This document shows positions 33,507 to 43,706 of a DNA stretch of 64,000 nt, piece by piece. The notes beneath the pieces were generated by a model. The model did no database searches and was not told the DNA's origin. It saw nothing but the letters and a program-made list of their open reading frames with translations. Numbering within the stretch: the stretch's first letter is position 1; each line of letters begins with the position of its first letter. Made by a program: the position numbers and the translations under genes. The stretch covers positions 2,728,001 through 2,792,000 of the forward strand of contig JAHCVI010000002.1 of the NCBI GenBank assembly GCA_019096155.1. The letters are read 5' to 3'. The stretch comes from Staphylotrichum longicolle. Lineage: Eukaryota; Ascomycota; Sordariomycetes; Sordariales; Chaetomiaceae.

Positions 33507-34749
33507 CTAGACCATGTCGTCACCCCGCGACCCAGCAGCGACGGGCCTGCGAGGGAAACCGGCTCCAGCTCCCGCACCATTGACGGGTCCATCGGCCGCA
33601 TACCCGTGGCCGTTCCAACCGGCACCCTTCTCTCTGCGGTGGTGGTGGCCGCCCAGCGCGCCGCCGCCATGGCCCCAACCAGCGCGCCTCGTGAAGGTAG
33701 CATCCAGCAGCTCAGCCTCACCGCCGGCAAAGGCAAAGGGGGCGCCGCGGTTGAGGGGGATGTGGTTCCAGCGCCAGTCCCAGATGGCGGCGTAGGTCAT
33801 GCGGTAGGCGGAGAAGGCCATGACGGTACCGATGACGGCGCCGGCGAGGATGTCGTACCAGTTGTGGAACTCGTCGATGGTCAGGGCGCCGCCGATCAGG
33901 CAGGCACCGAGGACGGGGGCGTAGATGACAATCAGCTTCCACATGGCCGGGTGGTAGTTGGAGAAGACCTTGAGCTTGGCGTTGAGATAGAGGTAGAGGA
34001 AAATGAAGCCGGCAAAGGCAGCGGTGGTGTGGCCGCTGGGCATCGACTCGAGGCTGTCATTGATCTCGTCCTTGTCGCCGGTGCAGATCTCGCGCGTGTA
34101 GTAGATTTGCTGGAAGCCCTTGGCGTTGTAGCCCTGGCCGACGATGCCGGGAGTGTTGCTGGCGAGGGAAATGTCAGGCTTGCAGACGGTCAGGAAGTGG
34201 GGACGGAGACCGCCGATGAGCCACTTGATGAAGACCTGGAAGACGGCGGCGGAGATGAGTGAGTACAGGAGGCCGATGATGCCGTTGTTGGCGTCCCAGA
34301 ACGAACGGATCCGGATCTGCATGGCGAGGATGACCACGATGGGGATGATCGAGGCCAGAAAGGCGGCCAGCCAGATGGGGATAATCTCTTTCCGCATGGG
34401 ATAGGCAAACTCTGGGTAGACGACCTCGCCGTCAGTAGTGAAGGTCACTGCAAACGAGCGAGTCGGTGCAGGGTCGGCCATGTAAACCTGTTTTTGATTT
34501 TCGTCAGCAAGCGACTCGGAACCGGGTCTTGTCAGTTTGATAGGTCAAACTTACACCAAGGCCAACTGCACCCATGGCGGCCATGGTGAGAATGTCGAGC
34601 CATGTATGTCTCAGCCACTGGCCAAAAGTGGGTCGGGTCGCCATTGAGTAGGGCTCGTTGTGGTGACGGGCGGTACGGTGATGGCCGTTGGCAGCTGGGG
34701 CTGTTGCCGTGGCGGGGGCATCGCGGGCGCGCCGGTTGAAGAAACCCAT
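33507..34749 (-). CDS. PAP2-family lipid phosphatase (DPP1/LPP-like)
   Basis: Membrane phosphatase of about 391 residues, expected to remove phosphate from diacylglycerol pyrophosphate or phosphatidate. Exons 34749-34555 and 34487-33507 (67-nt intron, GTAAGT...AACAG). The three PAP2 motifs are present: KWLIGGLRPHF (K-x6-RP), SLESMPSGHTTAAF (PSGH) and TIDEFHNWYDILAG (catalytic His and Asp of motif 3; the usual Ser-Arg at its start is Thr-Ile here). Six hydrophobic segments are visible. The N-terminal 40 residues are basic and Ala-rich. The C-terminal ~90 residues are Gly/His/Arg-rich (GWGHGGGALGGHHHRREKGA), unlike the usual short yeast tail, and may be disordered. Confidence 0.88.
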
Positions 34750-36151
34750 GGCTGCTGATGCAAAGTGGTGCGAGTAGTGTGAGTGAGAACACCCTCGTTC
34801 AAGACCGCTCCCAGTTGGTATTCGAGGAAATCGAGGCTTTCGAGCCTTGGCCCGTGAACCCAAGACGTGATGGAGGTCGGGAGATGTTGAGAAGAAGGCG
34901 TGGAGGCTTTGATGGTTGAAAGAGCTGTGAAGACATGATTTCTGAACCTCTTGGCTTTTAAGCTTACACGTATGGTTTGTGCTCTGCTCCTGATGATGGA
35001 CCAGAGCACAGGGCGCTGAGGTCCTGACGTCAATGCCAGCCAATGACACGCGCAGATTGGACGGGATGCACCTCGAGTGCCTGGCTGCATGGCGGTCCGC
35101 CAAGAAAAGCTTGGTTGTAGATTTAGTGCAACCGACCGGGGGTTTCATCCGGGCTTGGCTGACGTCTTGGCTGAGGACCTGGTCGTGTTTGGACCGCGGG
35201 TCTCGTGTCTCTGTTATCCCCCAGCACGCAGAAAGGAAGGGTGGGCAGGGAACAAACCAACAAAGCTTGATGCGATTTCCAAGGAGATAGATCACGACAA
35301 GCATTGTGGCAGGAGCAGTTTTTCGTTTTGGTCCTGCGCCTTCATGCATTAACTGTCGGAAGACGTCGCGCTCAGAATATACCCCGGGAAAGGTTTGCGC
35401 CGAATCAGGCGATCAAGATCAGATGAGAACGATGAGTGCAGGGTATATCGTGGTTCCATTTAAGATGCCTAAAAAAGCTGAAGAACAGGCATATCAGAGA
35501 GGAATCCTGCGGGTTTCGTACGCCTTCCGAATGGTCTCCTTAAACTGCCAAGCTCAAGAAACTAAAACCAACAAAGTTAACGCATTCACGACGGATATGG
35601 ACTCTGGGTTGATGCAATCTCTCGTAAACCAGACAAACAATATCTTACAATATCTGTAATTGTTTGCCATATCCAACTGCCGAGGAAGCGCACCTTCTCT
35701 GACCGCTTGAACAAGTGGTTGAAACTTCCTGACCATTCCTCGTTCTCCGCGCCTGCCGCGTCAGTGGCTGCAACGCCAGGGTTGTCGTCGACGAGAGCAA
35801 CTGACCATGTCTGACATACAAACTCGGAACTCCCACGATTTCATGAACAAGTCGTCAAACTGATCCAATGGGATAGTGATTTGGGACAGCTGGATCGTCA
35901 AAACTTGTAGCAAATATCATCCCTAGGTTCTGATGCATTTCCCTTTTGCAGATTGCCCCAGTTAACCTTCACGATAACATTGCAGCTTCCCAATGCTGCC
36001 AAAGCGCCTGCCCAGGCAAGTGCAAACGAGGACTGGCTGTCTACTGGGCACCATCTTACCTGCTTTTCCCTAACCTATAGGTGTGTGTGTTCCCTTTGGA
36101 CAAACACATCATTATCCTTGGTATTTAGCAGTGCCATCAACACCTGCCATC
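34750..36151. other. Intergenic, 1.4 kb
   Basis: Long gap between the divergent PAP2 gene and the broken F-box/ankyrin gene. Only chance-sized open frames are seen, none with domain signatures. The left ~300 bp is the PAP2 promoter. Confidence 0.45.
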
Positions 36152-37931
36152 ATGGCTTCCTTTACGAGCATCCCCGTCGAGATCCTCCTGCTAATTGGGC
36201 GCTATTTCGCCAATTTCGACGGCTTGCATACCCTCTGGGCTCTGACAGTCACTTCTCGTCGAAACCACCATGCCTTCAACGGTCTCCTTTACCAGACACA
36301 TGCCAAAACGTGCCACGGCGAGAACGCCATGCTGTGGGGTGCAATGTCGGGGCAGGTCAGGACACTCGAGTGGGCGGTAAAATACGGAGCCGACATCAAC
36401 TGTTACGACTGGGTGGGAGAACCCCCCGATCCGAACCTAAACCCTGGTTGCCGCGTTACTGCGAATGATCATCTCTACGGCGGACATTGTCACCGACCCA
36501 GAAGTGGCACGGCACTGCATCTCGCCGTCATGATGGGCCACGAGAAGGTGGTCGAGTAGCTCTTGGACCACGGCGCGCGCCTCAACATTGGCACCCGGAC
36601 TCTCTGCCAATGCCGCAAGACTGGCAGGCCGCATTTGCAGGCATGGCGTGGGGAGCTGCAGAGTCCCACATGGTATCCGCTGCACATGGCCATCTGCTAT
36701 GGGCGTCTCTCGATTTTCAAGATGTTGGAGAGAAGAGGCGCCTCTCTCGACGACACATGTGTGGGACCGTCGCCAGGACGGAAGCCGTCAGCCCTGCACC
36801 AAGCGGCATACATCGGAAACCGGGATATTGTCGACTACATACTGGAGCTCCCAGGAGCCGAGGAACGCGTCAAGGCTACTGTGTACGCCCGCACGGCGCT
36901 GGAGCTCGTGTACGCTGGGTCAGGGTCCATCAGCCACGACAGGGAGGCCCGCGCATACATCATCAGGAGGCTGGTCGAGTTTGGTGCCAGGTTGGAATAT
37001 GACCCATCTGCCGACAGCTTGGTGTTATTCCGTGCTTGCAGGTGCGGTGCGTTTGGGATCGCCGTCGACCTCATCAAGTCAGGCGCATGCCCAGAGATCG
37101 TTCCCAAGGCACTGCATACATTGCTGTATCATGTTGTCTACTCGCACCACAACTTCGACTACATGAGGTCCGCGCGGTATGATCCGCATGATGCCTTTTA
37201 CGCAGACAAACCCGACGTCCGGCAACGCGAGCGGCTCGAGCTCGTCAGGCTGCTGATTGAAATGGGTGCCAACCCCAACGCGCAGTGGGCTGGAGAAGGA
37301 CCAAGGCTTAGAGCGTCTTGTGCCACTCAAACTTCTCTCATGCTTGCCGTCTGCCCCGGGACTCTGGGCCGCCCCGCGGCGCTGGAGATGGTCCAGCTCC
37401 TTGTCGAGCTGGGCAGCGATCCGCAGGCCACAAACACGAACGGCATGACGGTCCTTCACGCCCTCATCGGCACGGCAACAATCTCGGACGAGTTCATACC
37501 TCGAGCGACATCTGGCGTCTCTTCTTATGTTGCTCCAATGCTGGAGTACCTGCTGCAAGGGGGCCTCGTGGCACTTGATGCCAAAAGACCATCAAGGAAA
37601 GACTGCTTTGGACTATCTTTACGATCAGACAGGGAAGAATGTTGCCCACTGGGCAGCGGTTGGCCCTGATCACCCACAATACCACGCGTATCGCGGAGCA
37701 GTGAGGGAACTGCACGAATGGCGGTCCCTACGGGTGCAACTCGCCGAGATGCTGCTTCAGCTCAACCGCCGGCCGATTCCGCAAACGATGCTTGATGCAG
37801 AGCTGGCCCGGCTCAAGTATGCTCAGCAGCTCTGCATGGGACAAGGAACAGAGCGTGAGCTAGAGCTCATGGAGTCTCCACATGACCAACCGGGGGGAAC
37901 GAACCAAATGGACAGAAGAATGCAAGAGTAA
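36152..37931 (+). pseudogene. F-box/ankyrin protein gene with premature stop and frameshift
   Basis: Reads as one ~590-codon protein: F-box-like start (SFTSIPVEILLLIGRYFANF) followed by ankyrin repeats (GQVRTLEWAVKYGADINCYD, TALHLAVMMGHEKVVE, YPLHMAICYGRLSIFKMLER, LHQAAYIGNRDIVDYI, LVRLLIEMGANPNAQW, MVQLLVELGSDPQATNTNGM). An in-frame TAG at 36557-36559 splits a repeat (VVE, stop, LLDHGAR). Near 37583-37586 (AAAA) the frame changes: the last part reads DHQGKTALDYLYDQTGKN only if one A is removed. The stop would be explained by CAG to TAG, a C-to-T change in a CpA context, the type made by repeat-induced point mutation. The AAAA shift may be a sequence error. It could function as a substrate adaptor if the stop is wrong or read through. 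Confidence 0.72.
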
Positions 37932-38305
37932 GAAGCGAGGGGTCAAGCAAGCGCAGGAGACAGCGAAGAGTTGTTTAAATAGCATGTCACAGTAGTTAAA
38001 AGGCCAGGTTATCAGCGCTAAGATCACAACTGCACTCTGTCCCAAACTTTGTTTTTGAGAACCTTGAAAGGAGCCACCTGGGAATCTGGTTTTCGCGCTG
38101 ATGAGTCGAGGTGACACACACCAGCTTTGGCTGAGTATTTAGGAACACCATTTCAGGTACATTTCATTGTTCTCTGCTGTCTGCTTTGGCCTCGAGCGAG
38201 ACCAACAGAGCGATCTGCATGCTTACACCGCAACCAAAACAAGCATCCCGAATTTGACCCTAGCAACTATGAGGTTGAGCAAAAACAGTATTGCAGGAAT
38301 GCGCC
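37932..38305. other. Convergent intergenic, 0.37 kb
   Basis: Between two convergent stop codons. No feature recognised. Confidence 0.45.
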
Positions 38306-39752
38306 TTAGACGCCACCAACCGCCTCCTCACCACAGTGCCCCTGAGTTACCCAACCACCAGGTACGTAGTAACTCGGAGGCGGCGGCGGCGGCGGCGGCG
38401 ATGGTGGTGGAGGAGCAGTCTGAGGACGACCAGCCTCCTCTCCTCCACTCCCCTTCTCCCTTTCACCGCCAGCACTGTCGCTACCACTCCGAACCTCCTG
38501 GGTTGGGTTTAATGCCATCTTCCTCCTAACCCTCCACATAACCGGACTCACCGATTGACACTGCAACACTTCTGGCGTGCTCGGCCTCTTCCCGCCCCCT
38601 TTCCCCAGCCCTACGCCCGGCGAACCAGCAGCAAAATACGACTTTGACCCCTCCGCGCTCGGCACCAGCTCATCCTCCAACTTACTCCCACCATCACCAC
38701 TGCTCCTCCCCCCATCACTACCGCCACCACCACTGCTACCCCCACTCGCAGGCGGACTGGCGCTCCCATCCTCACTCCCGCTGCCAAGCGACCCGCCTCT
38801 CAGCCTGACAGGCGACACACTCCCCGGCGTCGGCGCCTCCAGCACATACCGCCGCGTGCGCGTCATCTTTCTCTCCCTCTCCCTCCGACTCGACGACGGC
38901 GAAACCTCCTTCACCTTCAGCACGACCGGCACCGGCGACGGCGACGGCGACGGCGTGCCGCGCAGCGTGCCGTCCGTACTACTCCCGCTCCCACTCCCAT
39001 CCCCACCCCCACCCCCACTAGCGCAAATCCCCTTCTCCGCCCCTCCCCATCAAACCCACCACCACCACCACCACCACCACCCCCCGGCAGGCGTAGGCGT
39101 CACCCACGGCAGCGTAAACGGCCTCGCCGCGCACCGCACCACCACACACACCAGCCCCGCAAACACTGTGCCCGTCGCGCACGCAAACATGTCCGCCTTG
39201 AGGAGCGCCGCAACCCCGCTTGCCGGGTCTCGGTGGTGGTGGTGGTGGTGGTGGTAGATGCCCACCGCGACGGGCAGGCACGCGGCCGTCCACAGGGCGG
39301 TGGTCGCGTGGAGGGTGAGGACGGCCCAGGCGTGGAGGCGGTGTCGAAACGCCGGCAGAGGCGGGGCGAGGACGCGGAGGTCGAGGAGGGTCGGGTCGGT
39401 GCGGGCGGCGAGGAGGTGGAGGGGGAGGTAGAAGAGGGTGTGGATTGACTGTTGGTTGGGTGAAGGCGGGTGAGGGTTAGTTGGGGGAGTTTGATATGAT
39501 GAGCGGATGAAGGAAGGAGAGGGGCGTGCATACGGCAAACATGACGAAGCTTTGCGCGATGCCGTGGCCGGGCTTCGATAGCTCCGCGGTGCTGCTAAAC
39601 GCCACGGCAGACAGCGATAAGCCGATCACGGACGCGATGGCGAGGGCGAGAAGCGCTGTCAGAACCAGCTGCGGCAGCCATTGTGTGAGATGTGGTCCTC
39701 GAGAGCTCTGGCTTTCGGTCTGGCTCTCGGTGTAAGAGGCGGAAGAAGCCAT
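38306..39752 (-). CDS. Four-helix membrane protein with His-rich loop and disordered tail
   Basis: Unrecognised family. Exon 1 39752-about 39540 (MASSASYTESQTESQSS then TM1 in QLVLTALLALAIASVIGLSL and start of TM2 SFVMFA), exon 2 from the acceptor CCAACAG at ~39450 (SIHTLFYLPLHLLAARTD), then TM3 (AWAVLTLHATTALWTAACL) and TM4 (MFACATGTVFAGLVCVVV). The loop between TM3 and TM4 has eight His encoded by a trinucleotide repeat. The layout recalls MARVEL-like four-helix proteins, but this is only topology. A second intron over the GGT repeat, ending GCGCTAG at ~39009, would join TPTPAGG to a Gly/Ser/Pro-rich disordered tail that stays open to 38306. The tail and its splice are uncertain. Confidence 0.55.
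38375..38400. repeat. (CGG)n trinucleotide run
   Basis: A run of CGG units inside the disordered tail; on the minus strand it encodes poly-Pro. Confidence 0.75.
39057..39080 (+). repeat. (CCA)8 trinucleotide repeat
   Basis: Perfect CCA repeat on the plus strand, about 150 bp from an equal (TGG) repeat in inverted orientation at 39232-39255. Confidence 0.85.
39232..39255 (+). repeat. (GGT)8 trinucleotide repeat, His-tract coding
   Basis: Perfect GGT/TGG repeat; on the minus strand it encodes the His run of the four-helix membrane protein. It is complementary to the CCA repeat at 39057-39080. Confidence 0.85.
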
Positions 39753-40346
39753 TTTCACGTCAAATTGGAGCTAACCGCCAGAGCGGAGAAGAGGGCGCAG
39801 TGTTGGGCTGGAAACAGGACAGTAAGAAAAGAAGCCAGCCGTTTGCTTGATTGTAAACTACCTGAGAGATGAGAAAACGAAGGTCGCCATGTTGGCGCGT
39901 GTTTGAGGACATGGTGACCATGGGGAGGGCGACAGCCCCAATGAGAGGTTCACCGAAATCGCATGGCGGGAAGAGAAAGAATGACCTGCCACACATGGTG
40001 GACATTCTTCGACAAGGCGTGGGCGGCTGGGGGGTTTTAAGGGATGGGGGTCGGGAAACAGCCCCTAAGGAATGTTGGGAACGAGACATTCGTGGAATGG
40101 GCCGCCATATCGGATTGCCAGACTCCCATGCGAAAGATATGCCAAGAAAGACTGCCTCCATTCCAAGAGATCTAATACCAGCGAGTATGAAACACAACAA
40201 GATCCAACGAAACCATGCAGAAAGGGCCAGAAGGGCCACAAAACGCAAGAGACAAGAGAGCACAGCAGCCACCAGAGACAGAAACGGCCAACGATAAAGG
40301 TCATGACTCGTAATCCACAGTGTCCAACCACCTGATCTAAAAGTGC
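39753..40346. other. Intergenic, 0.6 kb
   Basis: Upstream of the membrane-protein gene and downstream of SAM decarboxylase. No supported gene. Confidence 0.45.
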
Positions 40347-41891
40347 CTAATAGTCCTCGCCAACCATGGCGCGCTTATCGCCAGCCCACCCATCGCGCTC
40401 AAAGTAGCGGAAGACGAGGTGGTAGTCGTCAAACTCGTGGACAATGCGGTCCATGCGACGATAGCCCTTGAGGCAGTCCATCCGCTTGTTGACGCCCGCG
40501 CCCTGGGAAGGCTGAATACCTGCGTCCTCGTCCGACTGCTTGTTCTTGGTCTCGAAGAAGGTCACGGTGAACCGGCCGGGCTTGAAGATGTTGACGACCT
40601 GCTCGATGATGTCGGCAGTCTGGCGGCCGTTCTGGCCGCTCGGGACGTTGGTCTCGAACGACGCGTACGAGCAGATGGGCTCGGGCGTCACATGGACGGT
40701 CCAGTAGTGGGCGGGCTTGGTGCCTTGCTCGTCCTCACCGACGACGGGAGCAGGAACGACGCCGTTGGCGGAATAGCCGCACGGCGAGAAGAGGTAGGCG
40801 TCGATGCGCGCATCCGGGTAGTCGGAAGTCGGGTAGAGCTGGGCGAGGCCGCAGGTGTCCGAAACGACGGTGCCGAGAGCATGCCCCTCGGTGGTCGCAG
40901 CCTCAATGGCGTTCAGCTCACCATCCGGCGCCTGACTGCCCGAGATGTCCGACTCTCCGCAGTTGGCAAAGACGTCGACAGTGGCATCGATATCGCCCAA
41001 GCTATCGTGAGCCAAACGACGGGCTTCCTGAGCCTGCGCAGGCACCCGGTCACTGGCGACCGCACTCGCCTGTTCCAGGTAGAACTGCTTGGCATTCTCA
41101 ATATCAAGGTCCATCATCAGCACCTCGAGAGTCTCGTCGGTTTGGACGTCGACAGCTGCGCCGACGGGCGACACAATGCCCGTCGGGATCTTGGAGCTGC
41201 GGGTGGGGCTGCCGCGGTTGCTCGACCGGGGAGTCAGGGGCGGCGTCATGGTGGAACCGATGGGGGACGTCATGTAAAGGTACCAATGATCGGCATTCAT
41301 CCGTCCAACCATGTAGGCACTTCCGTTCTCGAAGGTGTCGTCCAGGAACTTGACCTCCTCCTTCCAGCTGGAATGGGGGCCGGGCTGGCGGTCCGGGAAC
41401 AAGAAGTTCTTGCGGCTGTAGAAGACGCGGTGGGGGGTCGCGGCGACATGGATGTCCTCCAGCGACGCGGCATTGTGGAAGGGAAACCCGGCGTCCACAG
41501 CAGCAATGCGCAGCATGCGGCGCAGCCCCAACAGCAGAGTCGTCGTTCCGCACGTCTTGAGGATGATCTTGTGCGGGAAGACAAACATGCTCGACTCGGA
41601 AAGTAGGTAGGCGTCGACATGGTCCGACTTGACGATCGACAGAACCTTGCAGTTGACCATGTCCAACATGCCCTCCCAGGTGGACGGGCTGACGGCCTTC
41701 AGACCATTCTCCCTGACTCCGGCGGGCAGAACATTCGGGCTCGGGGAGAACCAGACCTCGAGGAGCTTCTCGGGGCCCTCGAAGGCGTTGGTGGAGTCTA
41801 GATCAGCAGCGACCTCATGGTTGATGGTCAGCTGGAGGCTTCCCGGAGCGGGCGAGAACGTGTAATTGTCGGGAATCCCGAGGTTCACCAT
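40347..41891 (-). CDS. spe2: S-adenosylmethionine decarboxylase proenzyme
   Basis: Pyruvoyl enzyme that makes decarboxylated SAM for spermidine and spermine synthesis; about 514 residues, no intron in the coding part. The self-cleavage site YLLSESSMFVFPHKI is present: the bond between Glu99 and Ser100 should break, and Ser100 becomes the pyruvoyl group. KTCGTTTLLLGL follows, with the catalytic Cys in TCGTTT. Later PDARIDAYLFSPCGYSANGV and YWTVHVTPEPICSYASFETN are family hallmarks. Compared with yeast there is a long insert (about residues 215-330, SSNRGSPTRSSKIPTGIV onwards). The start at ATG 41891 follows a favourable ACC context. The leader carries candidate uORFs. Confidence 0.93.
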   Translation of the reverse strand: MVNLGIPDNYTFSPAPGSLQLTINHEVAADLDSTNAFEGPEKLLEVWFSPSPNVLPAGVRENGLKAVSPSTWEGMLDMVNCKVLSIVKSDHVDAYLLSESSMFVFPHKIILKTCGTTTLLLGLRRMLRIAAVDAGFPFHNAASLEDIHVAATPHRVFYSRKNFLFPDRQPGPHSSWKEEVKFLDDTFENGSAYMVGRMNADHWYLYMTSPIGSTMTPPLTPRSSNRGSPTRSSKIPTGIVSPVGAAVDVQTDETLEVLMMDLDIENAKQFYLEQASAVASDRVPAQAQEARRLAHDSLGDIDATVDVFANCGESDISGSQAPDGELNAIEAATTEGHALGTVVSDTCGLAQLYPTSDYPDARIDAYLFSPCGYSANGVVPAPVVGEDEQGTKPAHYWTVHVTPEPICSYASFETNVPSGQNGRQTADIIEQVVNIFKPGRFTVTFFETKNKQSDEDAGIQPSQGAGVNKRMDCLKGYRRMDRIVHEFDDYHLVFRYFERDGWAGDKRAMVGEDY

Positions 41892-42277
41892 GGTCAACCG
41901 AGGGAGGTTGTTCGATGTGCTGTCTGGTAGGAGAGCGTCCGCGGGACACTAGCTGCCGCTCAAACGAACCTTGCGGCGTCCGTTTGAGAGAGTAGGCCCA
42001 CAGGAAGTGGTTGCTTTAGGATGCTGGCGGAGCCAGCTGCAGTGCGCAGATGTGAGGGTCGAACGTCACCAAGGGGACGTTAGGAGGGCCGGCCGCGGAC
42101 GGGGAAGTTGAAGAGCTTTGTGAACGGTATTTTGGGCTGAAGCTTTGAGAGAGCCGTGACTGCGGTTATGCCGATACCTCCGGTCGTGGATCGGCAAGGA
42201 TTGCGATGCGGGACAGGATGGGAGGGGGGTTGTCGTCGAGCAAGAGAGGAAAATAAGGACCGATATCGAGAGTCGTG

Positions 42278-42389
42278 TTATCTAGGCCTGGAGAAAAAGA
42301 GTTAGGGGCGGTGTAGGGTCAGTCAAGGTGGTGTCGAAGACGCACTTTGCGGGCTTGGACAGGAAGCGCAGGAGATCAGTCGCAGACAT
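42278..42389 (-). promoter_or_regulatory. Candidate spliced uORF in SAM decarboxylase leader
   Basis: ATG at 42389 opens MSATDLLRFLSKPAK; a convincing 58-nt intron (donor GTGCGT at 42345, branch CCCTAAC, acceptor TTTTTCTCCAG ending 42288) would join it to PR and stop at 42278, giving a 17-residue uORF about 390 nt before the SAM decarboxylase ATG. Two shorter ones lie upstream: a three-codon MPC at 42491 and a five-codon MLSAR at 42486-42469. Control of this enzyme by uORFs is known in mammals and plants. The transcription start here is unknown. Confidence 0.45.
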
Positions 42390-43706
42390 TGACTGGAGAG
42401 AGAATTTCGGAGAAACGAGGCCCAGATTCAGTGCACAAAACACTGCGCGGCCGGGAAGGTTGGGTTGTTTAGCGGGCGCTCAGCATGGCATAGGCGGGGT
42501 CTCCTCTCGGATGCGGCCTGGCGAGGGGCCGAGGGACGGTTGAAGGGTTTGGCGGCGGCACGAGATCCAGGAAGACCTCACCGTGGTGGATGATTCGATG
42601 TTTCGCGGGCAGTCGGGAAGAATAAAGACGGCCCTAATATCCAAGACGGTCCCGAGGGGTGAGCGACTAAACACACGATAAAGCACCAAAAAGCCCGTTC
42701 AGATAGCGACGGATTTAAATTTTTGATGTCAAGATTCGAGGTTTTGGCGGGGCAAGAAATTTCTCGCCAAGCGTGCAGCGGGGTCCCTTGACTGTCCCAC
42801 AATTCTCCAGGGACCTGCAACTGGTGTCCTCCGTACACAGATGCAGGCTCTTGAGACTTGGACACGAGGATGTGAGACAGCTCAACTGCACTCGGAACTA
42901 AACGAACATCGACTGTCAGATGTTGCAGACACCAGAGACCGGCTCGTTTTATTGCAAAATCCACCAGATACACAGAAATCCTTTGGTGTCTGTTTCCATG
43001 GGAGAGCTCCACATGGTCGTTGATACAGAGCAAGTTCCCCTTTCCATTGACCTTTCCCGCCAGGGACCCAGCTCGAGCTGCCCCGCAATTGGGCAGCCCT
43101 AACCAACAGGTGCAGCCATTGGGTTCCAACAAGCTCTGGGCCGGAAAACCCCGAGCCTTGGCCAACGTCAAGGGATTCCAGGCCCTCGGTCCCTTGCAGC
43201 AACGCTCCCCATCCCTGCGGACAAGCAGCTGACGTCCACAAAACGGTCAGCTCATGGACGCGCCTCTCGTTTTTTCCAGCGGCACGATGGGTGCTATGCA
43301 CTATTCAGAATATGTACGGGTGCGATAGCAAGGACCTGCTGTAGAGCTGATCGAAAACAAGCTGGCGAATGGCCGAAGGGTTGAGAGTCGTTGACGCGCA
43401 GTTACGCGACGGTCTCCGGACCGTAGCTCCGGGCCGCTCAGATGCGTTTGCCGCTTCATCGACTTTCTCGCTTGTTTGTAGAGCTGGGGCCCGATGGTTG
43501 CACTTCGACGTATCGGTCGGGAGGATCCGGTTGTCTCGTGGTTGGTGTTGCTGGCCCCATCTCCGAGTAAGCGCCGATAGCACAAAACAGCGCAACTTGG
43601 ATGATGCGAAGCGACGTGCCACAGACGCTGTCGATTCGGCAGTGTCTTTGCGCGCCGAAATAACCTCGAACTAACCCGCGGGCGTATTGCGCTATGCAAG
43701 CCCGGC
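42390..43706. other. Intergenic, 1.3 kb
   Basis: Between the SAM decarboxylase leader and the cfd1 stop. Open frames such as 42578-43171 (minus) show no domain. Holds the SAM decarboxylase promoter. Confidence 0.4.

Noticed and set aside
40419..41606. 395-codon plus-strand open frame opposite SAM decarboxylase
   Set aside because: Shadow of the identified enzyme; no protein motifs of its own.
42578..43171. 197-codon minus-strand open frame upstream of SAM decarboxylase
   Set aside because: No domain signal, competing frames on both strands, and position in a probable promoter.
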